Shown piece by piece: positions 1-11,208 of a DNA stretch of 64,000 nucleotides (positions are counted from its first letter, which is position 1; every line of letters starts with the position of its first letter). The notes below the pieces were generated by a model. It searched no databases, was not told the DNA's origin, and saw nothing but the letters and a program-made list of their open reading frames with translations. The position numbers were made by a program, and so were the translations under genes. The stretch is from the NCBI GenBank assembly GCA_015345905.1, contig JADDTR010000022.1, forward strand, positions 467,817 through 531,816. Direction: 5' to 3'. Source of the DNA: Aotearoamyces nothofagi. Lineage: Eukaryota > Ascomycota > Leotiomycetes > Leotiales > Tympanidaceae.

Positions 1-3000
1 CATCATTGCGCGGTTTATTGTTTAGTCAGTCTGACATTTTTCATTTGTTTCGTTGGGAGGTGCCAATGTGCCACGAGCGAGTTGCATCTTGAGGAATTCG
101 TCTTTTCTCCCTTTGTTTTTGACTTGGGAGGCCGGTGAGCCTGGCTAGCATTATACCATCATACACTATTTGGGCGGGCGAGATTACATCTATAGTATCA
201 TTATTTAAGCTTAATATTTAATCAAGGAAGATATCACAAGCTAGATGTTAAGGATAGAAGTTGGTGAATGATTACGCGTCTTTTGGTTCCGACAAGCTGA
301 GGCCGGTCAGGTGCGTAGTGCACGGTGAGTGGATATTATATATATCGAGCAGGGCGGGTTGAACAAAGCAGGGCTTTTTCGTATTGGTCAGGGTGTGGGT
401 GTATCCTTGGATACTTAGAGCATGCAAGTTGCAAATGAAGCATTCAGCAAAAGTAAGTTGTCCATCATGTAGATCGCGGCCTGCAGGACATGGATAAGCA
501 AAGTCGGGACTCGGAGGGCCGGGAGCGAGTGAAGTTAACCTTTCCCGCCAAGGATTCCAACACGGGGAAACGGTGTAGGTAGCAGGGCCAGCGTTCCCAT
601 CTGACACGGACCAGCGAGCAGATGACGAGCGTCTCGACCGCCACTGCCGCCTCCGCAGCTCTACCGCGCCGCTCCGCTCCAGCCGCAACCCCGAATCCGA
701 GACAGGCGAGCAAGGCGCACAGGAAAAGGTGACTTGTTTTTCCCCCCCCCCCCGGTCTCCGTCCCCGGCGCGCAGAGGGACGACGAGATCCGGTCCTGGG
801 ATCCGAGGCGGCGGAGGTGACGCCGGCCGCTCGGATGGAGGTGTCGCCAGGCCTGCGGTGTGCCGGAGGGGAGCAGGAGCGCCTCTGGGCTGGGAGGTGT
901 GGCGAGATGGGATGGGAAAGCCCTTCGCGGTGGGAAGCGGCAGGGGGGCGCCGTCACTGCTTATAACGAGCTGGGAGTCGGAACCATGTGGCCTGACCAG
1001 CTGGAAAGAAACCCGGCCAAGGGGCGAACACATCTGCTCTGATCTTGGACGGATCAACTTCTCTTCATCGGGCTCTAATATGTATCTGTGATTGCCCGAG
1101 CTGAATGTTATCTTGCAATTTTTCTTGCAGGAGAGAAGTAGATCAGACACCGTTAACGCCGCGAGCAATTTGAGCGGGACAGCTCCCGAGTACTTCTGGT
1201 GATGCCTGGGGCAATATGTGGTAATGGCTCGCAGGCATTTGTCCGAAAGGTTTCATACTGTTATAGGGCGAGGACACTGTTGTAGGGTGAGGATGAAACT
1301 GCCAATTCTAACTCGTTCAAATTCCGATCGAGGCCAAGTTCCAAATTGAAGGCACGACTGTGAACGCCAAACATGTACTTGTTTTTGATAAGAAAGTACC
1401 ACCAGGAAATAGCAGGATGATCTTCTGAAACTTTAACAAGAGATTTAGAAGAAGCAGTTCTGTCTCTGTACCGATTCAAGGAAATCCAATCAAAGTTGCT
1501 GTCGCGACACGACAGCTTCAATACCGTGCTTTATTGAAAGCTGCCAAGGCGTGCCTTCGATTTTGGACTTGGCCTGGGATAGAAACCACTGCGCAGATCC
1601 TACGGTAAGAGCTATGAGCAGGAGTTAGGATATGCGCTTCGGCATTCTCAGGCACTGATGGGCCGGTACGTTCAACTGCAAGATACTCTCTACATGGAGT
1701 CTGGCCGAGCGGCAAGGCCAAAACAACTGACAGCTGGTGCAGGAGGTATAGCATGCAACTGGTTTCTGGCCTTTCCAGACGCGGCGTGCACCGATTCAGC
1801 AAACCAGACCTCCGTAACGTCGCGATCCCCAGATCCGAAGTCGCCGTACCGATGGAATGTCTGATTTGTAGATGGGGCATGGTAGGCTAGCTGGGCAGCT
1901 ACACCTGCTGAGCTATCGCAGGCAACAGACGTAAGAAATTCACGCCGGAATGCATGGAGGGAGACTTGGACAGCTATTCCCGCGGTCCTTGCTGTGGCTG
2001 GCAAAAGATGGTTTGATACGGCGGCTGTTGAGGAATGATTGTAGTCAAGATCTTGCTTGTAGTCAAGACCTTGCTTGCCAACTAGACCGGCACAGAAGAC
2101 AGGCTTATTTGCGATTGTAGGGTCTTGAGCTACTTCTGCCGTTGTACTGGCCTCTAGAGCCTTAAGAGTTATGATACCTGAGAATACCTAGCCCACGCTT
2201 AATAGCCACCACTGGCAAAAGCCAAGTAACATCGGCATGTAAATTTAAAGGGTCTTTTACTGGATACAATAAGATCTTTTCGAAAGCCGTAGCATATCAT
2301 CTGGTCCTCTGTAGCAGACTGAGAGATGAGATTTTCGGCACAAAGCAGCACTGCCATAAGAGTGACGAATTCCCGTTTCACCACAGCTCGGTGCTTGACA
2401 GTACAACGGCAGAGACATGAATCCGCCAGTTTATATGGCGTTATGTGGAGGAACGATCTGAACTTCCAAACAAAGATGTACAGGCTATGATAAGTAGATT
2501 GCAGCAAAATAGAGAGGTGGACATCGGTGCAAGCATATTGAATTGGGAGCCGAGAAAAGGTTCCTGAAATAGAAGTTCCCTCTAGAACCTGCTGTAAGAG
2601 ATAGTCTGACAAGTGACTGTCGAGATTTTGGATTCTGGAAAGATGTCTAGAAGAAAGAGAGAGCAGAGTCGAGCAGACGCTGAAGATAGGTCGGGAAAAC
2701 TAGCGAAGTGGAAGATGTGAGTAGTGGTAGCGGTACAGACGAGTGGATGGGAAATAGTGGCTAGCCGTGGTGAGAAAAGAGAGGGCTGTTAGGCAGCAGT
2801 AAAAAAAGAAAGCTTAGAAGGGAAAGGGAAGAATATCCTTCAAAGTCTTCGCTTTTAAACAACTAATTGACCGCCGGATACATAAAATTCTGCCTCACTC
2901 ACCGCTTGGGAAATGATATAATTGGTCGATTCTTTGGGGATACATGCGAGTATAGAGACAGAAGTGAGAATACAGATGGAAGTGATAATATGGGACTTGA

Positions 3001-3323
3001 GTTGGAGTTGGGAACACATCTCCAGCAATAAAACCAGCAGGGATGGTACAGGGAGACAGAAGTAACAAAGCTGATAATGATCTTTACCAAATTATTTACA
3101 GATTGAAACAGCAGCTACTATTAAGAATGTACCGCTAGGATAAGTCTTGGGAGTGCTCTGGTGACCCCCGAGTTATATATAGTCTTTGTAGACCCTCTAT
3201 TGCTTCGGCGACTCTACTTATAGCCACAAAAGCTAGAGTGTCTAGATAGACCTACATAAATAGTCTACAGAAGACTAATGATAATGCCTATGCTATATGC
3301 TCAATAATAACTATGCCACTTGA
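1..3323. other. Intergenic region, no supported gene
   Basis: No reading frame in this stretch resembles a protein I recognise, and none has convincing splice signals linking it to another. The longest open frame (272-1168, minus) runs through a GC-rich patch at about 600-1000 and reads as low-complexity Pro/Arg/Ser sequence, so I treat it as chance. A run of 13 C lies near 741-753. A short direct repeat (GTAGTCAAGA-type) sits at 2041-2070. The right part, about 2.6-3.3 kb, is downstream of the convergent end of the Rad4 gene. Confidence 0.6.
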
Positions 3324-6300
3324 TCATTCGATGTCATCATCGTCGTCGTGATGAAAATAGTGACTCCTCAACGCCGTTTCGCTCTTCCTAGCAGCTTTGC
3401 GCTTCGGAACAGCTCGCGGAGGAGGATTTGTAGCTTTATTTGCGGGCATCGTTGATCGTCTCTTTGGCTTTGGGGGCACTACTTCTTCGGATTCTGACCC
3501 AGAGTCGAGTAAAGAGAGAGAAGATTCTGTGTCGTCGTCATTGTTATTCTCTTCGTCCTCTGAAACTGGTCGCTTCCGCTTCCCTTTGCCCTTTGCAACC
3601 AATGATTTCTTCACCTGGCGAGCCTTTGTAGGAGCTGTGACCTTTTTAGCAGGTGTGGTAGCAGTCTTCATCTTTGACTGCACTTTGCTAGGCCCTGATC
3701 CTGATAGCATTGAAACAGGGGTTGCATATGCATCGACACTAGTGATGTTTGCTTCATCATTATGGTCTTGGCCCTCAACAAAGAAGCCGCCAGTGTTGTC
3801 ATCATCATCGTCATCATTATTATGCTTGTGTCGTGTTGGAAAGAAGCTCTGTAGTGGCTCCTCCTCGTTATGACCAGCCAGCAGGAATCCTCCCGCCGTA
3901 TCCTCATCGTGCTGGTCCATAATTCGTTTCGCCGTATCTTCCTCAACCCTGTCAACCCTTGCCTGGATGGACTTTTTGTTCGTCCAAGGATTCAAAATAT
4001 CGGTGCTATCATCTGCGTCGTCGCCATATTCTTCCTTCATACGTTGCATGATTCTCTGTCCCATAAGAAACTTTCTCCACATTCCCAAAGCTGCCTTGGT
4101 CCGCTTCTCGTCTTCTTTCCTTACTCTGTCTGCTTCATCTATCCTCCACTGATCTAGCACCATCCCCTCATTCTCTTGTGCAACTACGACTCCGGTGATA
4201 ATAGGAACCGCCATTCTCGACCCGAACTCAAAACCAGTCACTGCCTCTGCATAATCAATACCTAGCTTCTTACAGATTCGCGGGAGAGCTCTCAATGGAA
4301 TATGGACTGCACCCTCTGGAATCATACTTGGCACATAGACATCCATGTTGCCATATGAGTTCTTTGGAATAACACCATTCTCGATTGGTGGTGGAATGAT
4401 CCAGTCAGTCTGGGCTTCACTGTACAATCCTTGTAACGGCTTCTCTCCACCACTAGCCAGTTCTGCTTCTGCGAGTTCACGAATGCGATTGGTAGTTGCT
4501 GCTCGGTATGGGACACGCTTGAGCGGCTGCTCGCCCATCCTGGGAGCACGACCTTCTTTATGCCACGTTTCGACGCTCTTGCAATATACAACATCTGATC
4601 TTTTAAACACTTCCTCCTCTGTTGGATCCTCGCCCTTTTTCCCCTTCACGGTGAACATTTTAACATGTAGAGCGTCGGGAACAAGCGCTTCATCCCGCTT
4701 TAGATGACGTTTGAGAACAAACTCTGCAGATGACTTATATGATTGCAACGTTTCTTCACCATCCTTTGCCTCCTTCTTCTCAAAATGAACTGTTAATAGA
4801 TCAGTTGCTTCTTCTTGTTCATCCACATCAGTTCTTTTATTACTAGGTCGCGTGTAGCCACTCATGACTGTCTTGAACCAGTCAAACTCTTCAGTATGCT
4901 TGATTTTGCCTCTCCTATTGTATACTGGTATGTGGGCAATTTGAATCCTCACGCCCTTCGTCTTTCCAGGCCACATGTGTCGTTTCAAATAGCGTACAGT
5001 AACGTCCTTTGAGGTGCCATCAGAAGAGAATCCTACAATATATGCCAATACTTGCTTGGCTTTGTCGGCCTTAGCACCTCGTGGTTGAAAGTTTTCGAGA
5101 TATTCTGGACTGGTGCTAACAGTGCTATCCTTTGCAAAAGGGTTGATAGCCACGTAAGAGTTCGTGATGGGTGATAGAACTTCTACCCAGTAATTTGGGG
5201 CCAGATCTTTCTCGAACAGTTTCGACGGTCTACTTCGGGGTTGGTTCGGCGTTACATCAATGACAGACTCATCGTCATAATCACCATTATTCTCACTTTG
5301 TTCGGACTCTGATAAATCAATTGGAGAATCTTTCCCACCTCTAGGATGAGGCCCTCTAGCTAGCTTTCTGGGAGTCGATTTGTTGGGTTTCTTTAGTTCT
5401 AGCTTTTGCTTTCCCTTGGCAGCTTTCTTGGAAGCTGGCGCGACTATGGTATCATCTTCTGTTTCGTCATCTTCTGAACTGTCAGGCTCCTTTTCTTTTT
5501 TCGAGGATGTCTTATCTTTTCTTTCTATAGCTTCTTCATTCTTGCCCCATGCATACCCCACTGGCTGTAGACTGGCGACCATACGGGCATCAAGCCCAAG
5601 ACCTCTCAGTAGAGCGGTGAAGAGCTGCGCACCAACGTCTCGACTACCTTCGCATCTTTCCGCACATCTTCTGAACTCTTTCTTATTACGAATACGTTCT
5701 CCATGTCGTTCGTGGTCGTATGCATCCTTGGAACTCTTAATTTCTTCGTCAAGCCGTTGCAATGACATGTACCCAATTTTCCGTAGTCCTGGAGAAACAA
5801 TGCGAAACCTCTGCTTCCAGAACGCCGAGAGCGACTTGAGCAGTGAAAATAGAGGATCCCCTTGACTCATGTCAATCGTTCCAGATGCCACTCGCTGTGC
5901 GGGCGTTCCCCAGTCTCTCTGGTTTCTCTCGTCAACCGCCTTGCCCTTTCCTTTGTCCTTTTTCTTTGCCTTAGGCTTTTGTTCATCTTCGACCGGGATT
6001 CCACTGGCAACTTTCCACTTTCTAATAGCCTTCTCCATCCCCGGGTTGACTCGAAGCTGCTTCACCAATATGTCCTGGAGCCCCTTGTCACAGATCCAAC
6101 CATTCCGGATCGCATTATGCCACATCAAGAACTGCACATGCATACAGTGTGTAGATACTCGAATCTGCCTCTCAATCTTGCTAGGTCCTTGCTTCTTGTT
6201 GTGGGGATTAACGAGCGAGACGCGGGTCTCCTTGGTCAGAGTTAACTCGAGGTCGCCCGATGGCGGCGGCGCCGTTGAAGGTTGGATAATGTGTGTATGT

Positions 6301-6632
6301 ACATCTTCGAACTCAATGTCTTCGTCTTCATCTTCGGATTCTTCGTAGGCGACCCTTTTGCGCTTTGGGCTCGGGGCATCTTCAGGTTCTGCTTCGGAAC
6401 TCGAAAGCGATGAAAGCTCACTCTCGTCGTCGCCGCTGCCATTGAGTTTTGCAAGAAGGTTCTTCACATGTCCTGCCGGTCTTCCAGAGCTTGTGCCAGC
6501 ATCGAGAGCGTCAAAGAGTGTTGGCTTGCGTGAAGGTGTCGATGTGGTAGCCTTGCCTTTGCCCTTGGGCCTAGCAGGCTCCAGCGGAAGTGGAGACAAC
6601 GAGCGCTGCTTCCGTGGGAGAAAGGGAGGCAT
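3324..6632 (-). CDS. rad4: Rad4/XPC nucleotide-excision-repair damage sensor
   Basis: A single-exon protein of 1102 residues. I chose the ATG at 6632 (MPPFLPRKQ) because the 69 codons upstream of it look like untranslated leader. Rad4/XPC, with Rad23, recognises helix-distorting DNA lesions in the nucleus and starts nucleotide excision repair. The N-terminal third is acidic and Ser/Lys-rich. A transglutaminase-like fold, interrupted by charged low-complexity sequence, spans about 155-560. The three beta-hairpin domains follow: BHD1 at about 632-680 (FVLKRHLKRDEAL), BHD2 at about 674-731 (RSDVVYCKSVETWHKEGR, then GEQPLKRV) and BHD3 at about 736-816 (GVIPKNSYGNMDVYVPSMIP). The C-terminus is a long acidic and basic tail with NLS-like KGKGKRKRP and runs of Asp. 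The damage-binding hairpin region looks complete, so I expect a working protein. Confidence 0.93.
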   Translation of the reverse strand: MPPFLPRKQRSLSPLPLEPARPKGKGKATTSTPSRKPTLFDALDAGTSSGRPAGHVKNLLAKLNGSGDDESELSSLSSSEAEPEDAPSPKRKRVAYEESEDEDEDIEFEDVHTHIIQPSTAPPPSGDLELTLTKETRVSLVNPHNKKQGPSKIERQIRVSTHCMHVQFLMWHNAIRNGWICDKGLQDILVKQLRVNPGMEKAIRKWKVASGIPVEDEQKPKAKKKDKGKGKAVDERNQRDWGTPAQRVASGTIDMSQGDPLFSLLKSLSAFWKQRFRIVSPGLRKIGYMSLQRLDEEIKSSKDAYDHERHGERIRNKKEFRRCAERCEGSRDVGAQLFTALLRGLGLDARMVASLQPVGYAWGKNEEAIERKDKTSSKKEKEPDSSEDDETEDDTIVAPASKKAAKGKQKLELKKPNKSTPRKLARGPHPRGGKDSPIDLSESEQSENNGDYDDESVIDVTPNQPRSRPSKLFEKDLAPNYWVEVLSPITNSYVAINPFAKDSTVSTSPEYLENFQPRGAKADKAKQVLAYIVGFSSDGTSKDVTVRYLKRHMWPGKTKGVRIQIAHIPVYNRRGKIKHTEEFDWFKTVMSGYTRPSNKRTDVDEQEEATDLLTVHFEKKEAKDGEETLQSYKSSAEFVLKRHLKRDEALVPDALHVKMFTVKGKKGEDPTEEEVFKRSDVVYCKSVETWHKEGRAPRMGEQPLKRVPYRAATTNRIRELAEAELASGGEKPLQGLYSEAQTDWIIPPPIENGVIPKNSYGNMDVYVPSMIPEGAVHIPLRALPRICKKLGIDYAEAVTGFEFGSRMAVPIITGVVVAQENEGMVLDQWRIDEADRVRKEDEKRTKAALGMWRKFLMGQRIMQRMKEEYGDDADDSTDILNPWTNKKSIQARVDRVEEDTAKRIMDQHDEDTAGGFLLAGHNEEEPLQSFFPTRHKHNNDDDDDDNTGGFFVEGQDHNDEANITSVDAYATPVSMLSGSGPSKVQSKMKTATTPAKKVTAPTKARQVKKSLVAKGKGKRKRPVSEDEENNNDDDTESSLSLLDSGSESEEVVPPKPKRRSTMPANKATNPPPRAVPKRKAARKSETALRSHYFHHDDDDDIE

Positions 6633-8715
6633 TATTGTCGTACATCTCAGACTGTGATAAAGTGAGGACGCGTGATGAATCTTTTCTGGCACAGTGTTTG
6701 CTAACCAGGGTTGCCTCGGCCTTTCATGACCCTTGTGTCTGCCTTGTGAATGCCTCGTGCCTATCTTGTACGATCGATCGTACCTGGCGATAAAGCGATA
6801 GATTATGCGACCGCAGGGACTAGCGTACATGAGCCACAACCATGACGGTCTACCGGAGGATCACGATCTCTCTACTGGTATGCACGACCTGCAGTGAGAA
6901 ATATGAAACTCTTACTATGCCAAGTACGAGTGCTCGCAATACAGAGCAAACATGCAAACATGTACTCCAGCATACAACATGTTGTTTTCCTACGGAGGTA
7001 CAGACAAACAAACAAACAAGCATCGTTCTGCATGTATGCATTGCACCTCAAGCTACGGGAGTATTCGATCTCGATTGGCCTACACGACCAGCTGCATGAG
7101 ATCTGTTCCCTCCAAGGATCTTCTCCACAATCTGAGAAACACGGTATAAGAAGCATGGTGCATCCGTATCGACACTGTTACAGCCGTCTTTTAGGAACAC
7201 CAGGAAGCATCACAGTACTCCAGTCCTGTAAAACACCAAATCAACTCTCGAGAAACATCATCAACTTTATTGTTTGTAGGATTCAGGCCGGTTGCATTTC
7301 AGACTACAACCCGATAGCTCCTACTCAAGTATTCCATTCTGTACTTATTTTACTGTAGGTCCTCAGCTATGCGAGAATGCTGTACTCGGAGGACAAGATG
7401 GAAGGAACATCGGACATCGAACATCGAATATATATCACGCTACTAGCAAGTCGAGCGAGGATTATAGCTACCATGGCTGCATACAGCGGCAGCGGGCTTG
7501 AGCTTACCTTTGTCAAGTCGTGAAATTATTGGCTTGTTGTGTATACCTCTACCAACAATGATCGTAATCGTCAAATCTGGCCGATTACCACACACAATAC
7601 AATACAGAACTGCTAAGTCTGCCGTTATCAATGAAGGCATCTCATGATACGGTTGCCAGCTGCAAGCTACCAGCTACCCACCGTGCGGATGCCATGCCAG
7701 TGCTACCCGGCGGTACCTGACAACCATTAACATCCGCAGCACTAACATCACGTTGTTCTATAAGCCAGTTCCTAGCCAATGGTGCTCGTTGCGATATTGT
7801 GTAAACGACTGCTGTAGGCACTAAACACCGAGAGACCAACCAGGCCCGAGGCCAACCTTATCTATCCGGATAAGGTACTGCACAACTATACGGTATACTG
7901 TAGTCGACTACCTTTGGTTTACAGTATCTGTCAGCCGGCGAAGGAGACGGAATTTCGAGTCGACAGTTGACGGTCGACGGTCGCCGCCGGCCTAGAAGTC
8001 ACCAGTTTCTACCTCGTTTGGAGCACATGTACTGCTATGTATGTACTGCACCGTGCTGTACTGCACTGAAATGAGCCGCGCACCTTTCACCTTCCCCCGC
8101 ACGCAAGGATACCGACAGATAATAATGAGCAATCCGAAACGAGTCCTAGTAATCAGTCATAACGGCAGCAGTGCCATGCCTCATTCCCCAAGCAATCAAC
8201 GGTCTATCCCGCTGTCTATCGGCCCATGCTGCTGTATCAAAGGCTATTAATGCGACGTCGGTCAGGGCCTCGGCAGCAACCCCGGGGTCGCAATGTTGGC
8301 GTCATGGGGTACAGTACTCAAATCTTCCTTATCGGCTCGCTGCCTTATCTATCTCTTCTGCTTTCCCCTTCCAGAATAGCCGCATCGCGGCAACCAAGGC
8401 CTCCTTTCCTCTTCGGGAGGGCCGTAAAGTGTATGTAGGAAAGGTCGTTACATTAAGGCTCTTTAACGTCACCCAGCATGGCGAGATCCCTGCTGCCTGG
8501 CTCAGGCTCGCCTGGGCTGTGTCTCCCCTCTATCAATCGTTCATAAGAACCCTCGTGTTCGTGTTTTGCTTGCTCCTCTCTTGTATCAGTCTACCTTCCT
8601 TTGCCACGGTTGTTCTCTCAGTCTTGGGTGATACAGCAGAGCATCTTATGCAAGGCTTTTAGCCACCCATCTACTTGTATCCCATTCTTATAGTAATTCA
8701 AGTAATCCCGCTACG
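6633..8715. other. Intergenic region between divergent rad4 and the permease gene
   Basis: A 2.1 kb spacer that must hold the promoters of both divergent genes. I see no conserved protein frame. The part before the permease ATG is pyrimidine-rich (about 8330-8600, many CTT/TCT runs), which is common in fungal promoters. No repeats of note beyond short TGTACTG copies near 8028-8062. Confidence 0.5.
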
Positions 8716-10519
8716 ATGGAGAAGATGGCAGTCCCAGCTCGCGAAATCGACCAAGATATTGCAATATCCTCAGATACTGAAAAGTGTGCAGCGCCATATG
8801 AAGACACCCAGCTAGCAGGACTGAACGAGACGGGACACGTCCAAGAGCTAGAGCGCAATTTCTCTTTGCTGTCAGTCTGTTCGGTTGGTATAGTCACTGG
8901 TAATACATGGGCTGCTTTGGGAGGAAGCATCGTCGTTGCTCTCTACAACGGTGGCCCTCCAGGAGTTCTATATGAATTCATTGCAGTCTCAATATTCTAC
9001 TGTGAGTGCAGAACCTTTTATGGCTATATTGGTGATCTTCACGAGACTAATCTATCATCAGGGCTCGTTGCTGCTTCGCTGGCCGAGCTCGCAAGCTCTA
9101 TGCCTTCCAGCGCCGGTGTCTATCACTGGGCTTCTATAACTCCTGGACCCAAATATGGCAGGATATGCGGTTGGTTCGCAGGCTGGTGGAATTTCTTGGC
9201 ATGGAACTTTGCTTCTGGTAAGTGAACTCTATCGATGGAAGAGAGAGAATATGAAATTTCGCACCTCTGGTGCCAGATTTCACTCTCCGAGCTTGCACTT
9301 ACATACAATTGCTTCGACAATACCTGACGGCTTTTTTTTAGCATCCATGGCATCTATTGTTTCCAACATCTGCATTGCTATGTACGGCGTCTACCACCCC
9401 GACTATTCTCCCGAGCGCTGGCACATCTTCATCGGCTACCTAATCGCCACCTGGCTCTGCTGTGCCATTGTCCTCTTTGCAAACCGTGCCCTCCCAATGA
9501 TCAATAATCTCGGACTCTTCTTCATTCTCGCAGGCGTCTTCATCACCATCCTGGTCTGCGCTATTATGCCGAGCACGACGGGCACTGGGCATGCCACGTC
9601 TTCCTTTGTCTGGGCTGAATGGCTGAACCAGGTTGGCTACAGCTCCAATGGCTTTGTCTTCCTCGCAGGCATGCTGAACGGCGCTTATGCCGTCGGCACA
9701 CCCGACTGCGTCTCTCATCTCGCAGAAGAGATCCCGAACCCAAAACGCAACATCCCCCTTGCCATCGCGGCACAGATGATCATTGGCTTCTTCACGGCTT
9801 TCTTCTACATGATTGCCATCTTTTACTCCATCACCTCGCTCGACGACGTCAGCAGCTCTACCTTCCCTCTCGCAACGATTTATTACCAAGCCACGTCGTC
9901 GCAGGGTGGCGCCTTCGGCCTGCTCCTGGTCATCTTCTTCCCGATTTTCTGCACCTGCATTGGAACATATATCACCTCGGGCCGCACTCTCTGGACACTG
10001 GCCCGCGATGACGCGACCCCCTTTTCTCCTTTCTTCGGCAAGATCTCGCCGCGTTTCAAGAACCCCTTCAACGCCACAGCCGCCTGCGGCATCACGTCGA
10101 CCATCCTAGGATGCATCTACATGGGCTCGTCGGTCGCCTTCAACGCCTTCGTCGGCTCGTTCGTCGTGCTGTCCACGCTCTCCTACCTCGCCGCCATGCT
10201 CCCCTTCGTCCTCACGCGCCGCTTCAGCGCGTCGCACGCCGCCGGCGGGAACGGCATGCGAGCCGGCCCCTTCCAGATGCCGCACCGGCTCGGGTACGCG
10301 GTCAACGTCGTGTCGTGCCTGTACATGGCCGTGTTCGTCGTCATCTACTGCTTCCCGTACAGCATGCCCGTGGCTGCCGCGTCGATGAACTACTCGTGCC
10401 TGATCACGGGCGCCCTGACCCTCCTCGTCGGCTGCTGGTGGCTGGCCAGAGGCAAGAGATACGAGGGCCCGCAGGCCCTGCTGCACGAGGCGCACCCGGC
10501 GCCCGCGGAGAGCTCCTGA
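8716..10519 (+). CDS. APC-superfamily permease, choline transporter (Hnm1) type
   Basis: Three exons: 8716-9001, 9062-9217 and 9342-10519, giving 539 residues. The first splice restores the family string IFYWLVAASLAELASSMPS across the junction and the second gives WNFASASMAS, so both introns are well supported. The protein is a polytopic plasma-membrane carrier of the amino acid/polyamine/organocation superfamily, with about twelve hydrophobic segments after a polar 45-residue cytoplasmic N-terminus. Recognisable motifs are GIVTGNTWAALGGSI in helix 1, GGPPGVLYEF, NGAYAVGTPDCVSHLAEEIPNP and SGRTLWTLARDDATPFS. These match fungal proteins annotated as choline or ethanolamine permeases; GABA or another amine is also possible, so the substrate is inferred. 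It converges on the Zn(II)2Cys6 gene with about 690 bases between the stop codons. Confidence 0.88.
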
Positions 10520-11208
10520 GTGCTCGGGGACGGATGGTGCTGGACTGGTCCCGCTTTTGCTGGACTGGACGTGGGCTCGGCTCTGGCTCGTAAGTGTAAT
10601 AGAAACAATAACCGTCGGCTTAAGCCGTCGGCGACACCCCTCTCTGATCGGATGCGAGGGAAACATCACCCATCTCTCGGAGTTGGAAGTCGCAGCGTAG
10701 AATTTCAGTAAAAATCTCACATCACTGCATCGGCAAGACCAAATAAAGAAGTATTTTTTAAATGAGACTATTTGTAAAAAAGATATACGCACAGAAGAGA
10801 CCTCCCCGCCAGTCTCGTTTCATGGACAAGGGGAACTACTACTACTATTCGAGTATAAAATAGGCGCGCAGGGTGAGAGCTTCCGAGTTATACATAGCCA
10901 TCGAACCCTCTCTCCTCCCACTCTTCTCCCAGCCCCTGTGACTTTGCAGACTATCTAAAAGAAACCATAAAAAAACACCCCCGAGCGCTTCCTGCGGCAC
11001 TAGGTATTAGAGAAAATAAAACAAGCAAGCAATCAGGCAAGAAAAACAAAGAAGAAAATCACAGCGGAAGAATTGTGGCGCGACTACCCTTTCCCGTCGT
11101 TCGCTTGCTATCCCATTCCGCTCGAGGACCCGTGCAGAACCCAACGCCTGAATTATTATTATCAAATAAAAGAGGAATTCCAGTTTTTGTTTTCCCCTCC
11201 CCCTCTCT
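10520..11208. other. Convergent 3' intergenic region
   Basis: Shared downstream region of two convergent genes. It contains A-rich stretches (about 10730-10790 and 10965-11060) suitable for 3'-end formation on either strand. No gene is visible. Confidence 0.5.

Noticed and set aside
272-1168. A 298-codon open frame on the minus strand
   Set aside because: Low-complexity Pro/Ser/Arg sequence in a GC-rich patch, overlapping other open frames, with no family resemblance.
1690-1765. A tRNA-Ser/Leu-like A box (TCTGGCCGAGCGGCAAGGC)
   Set aside because: No B box at the right distance and no pairing acceptor stem.
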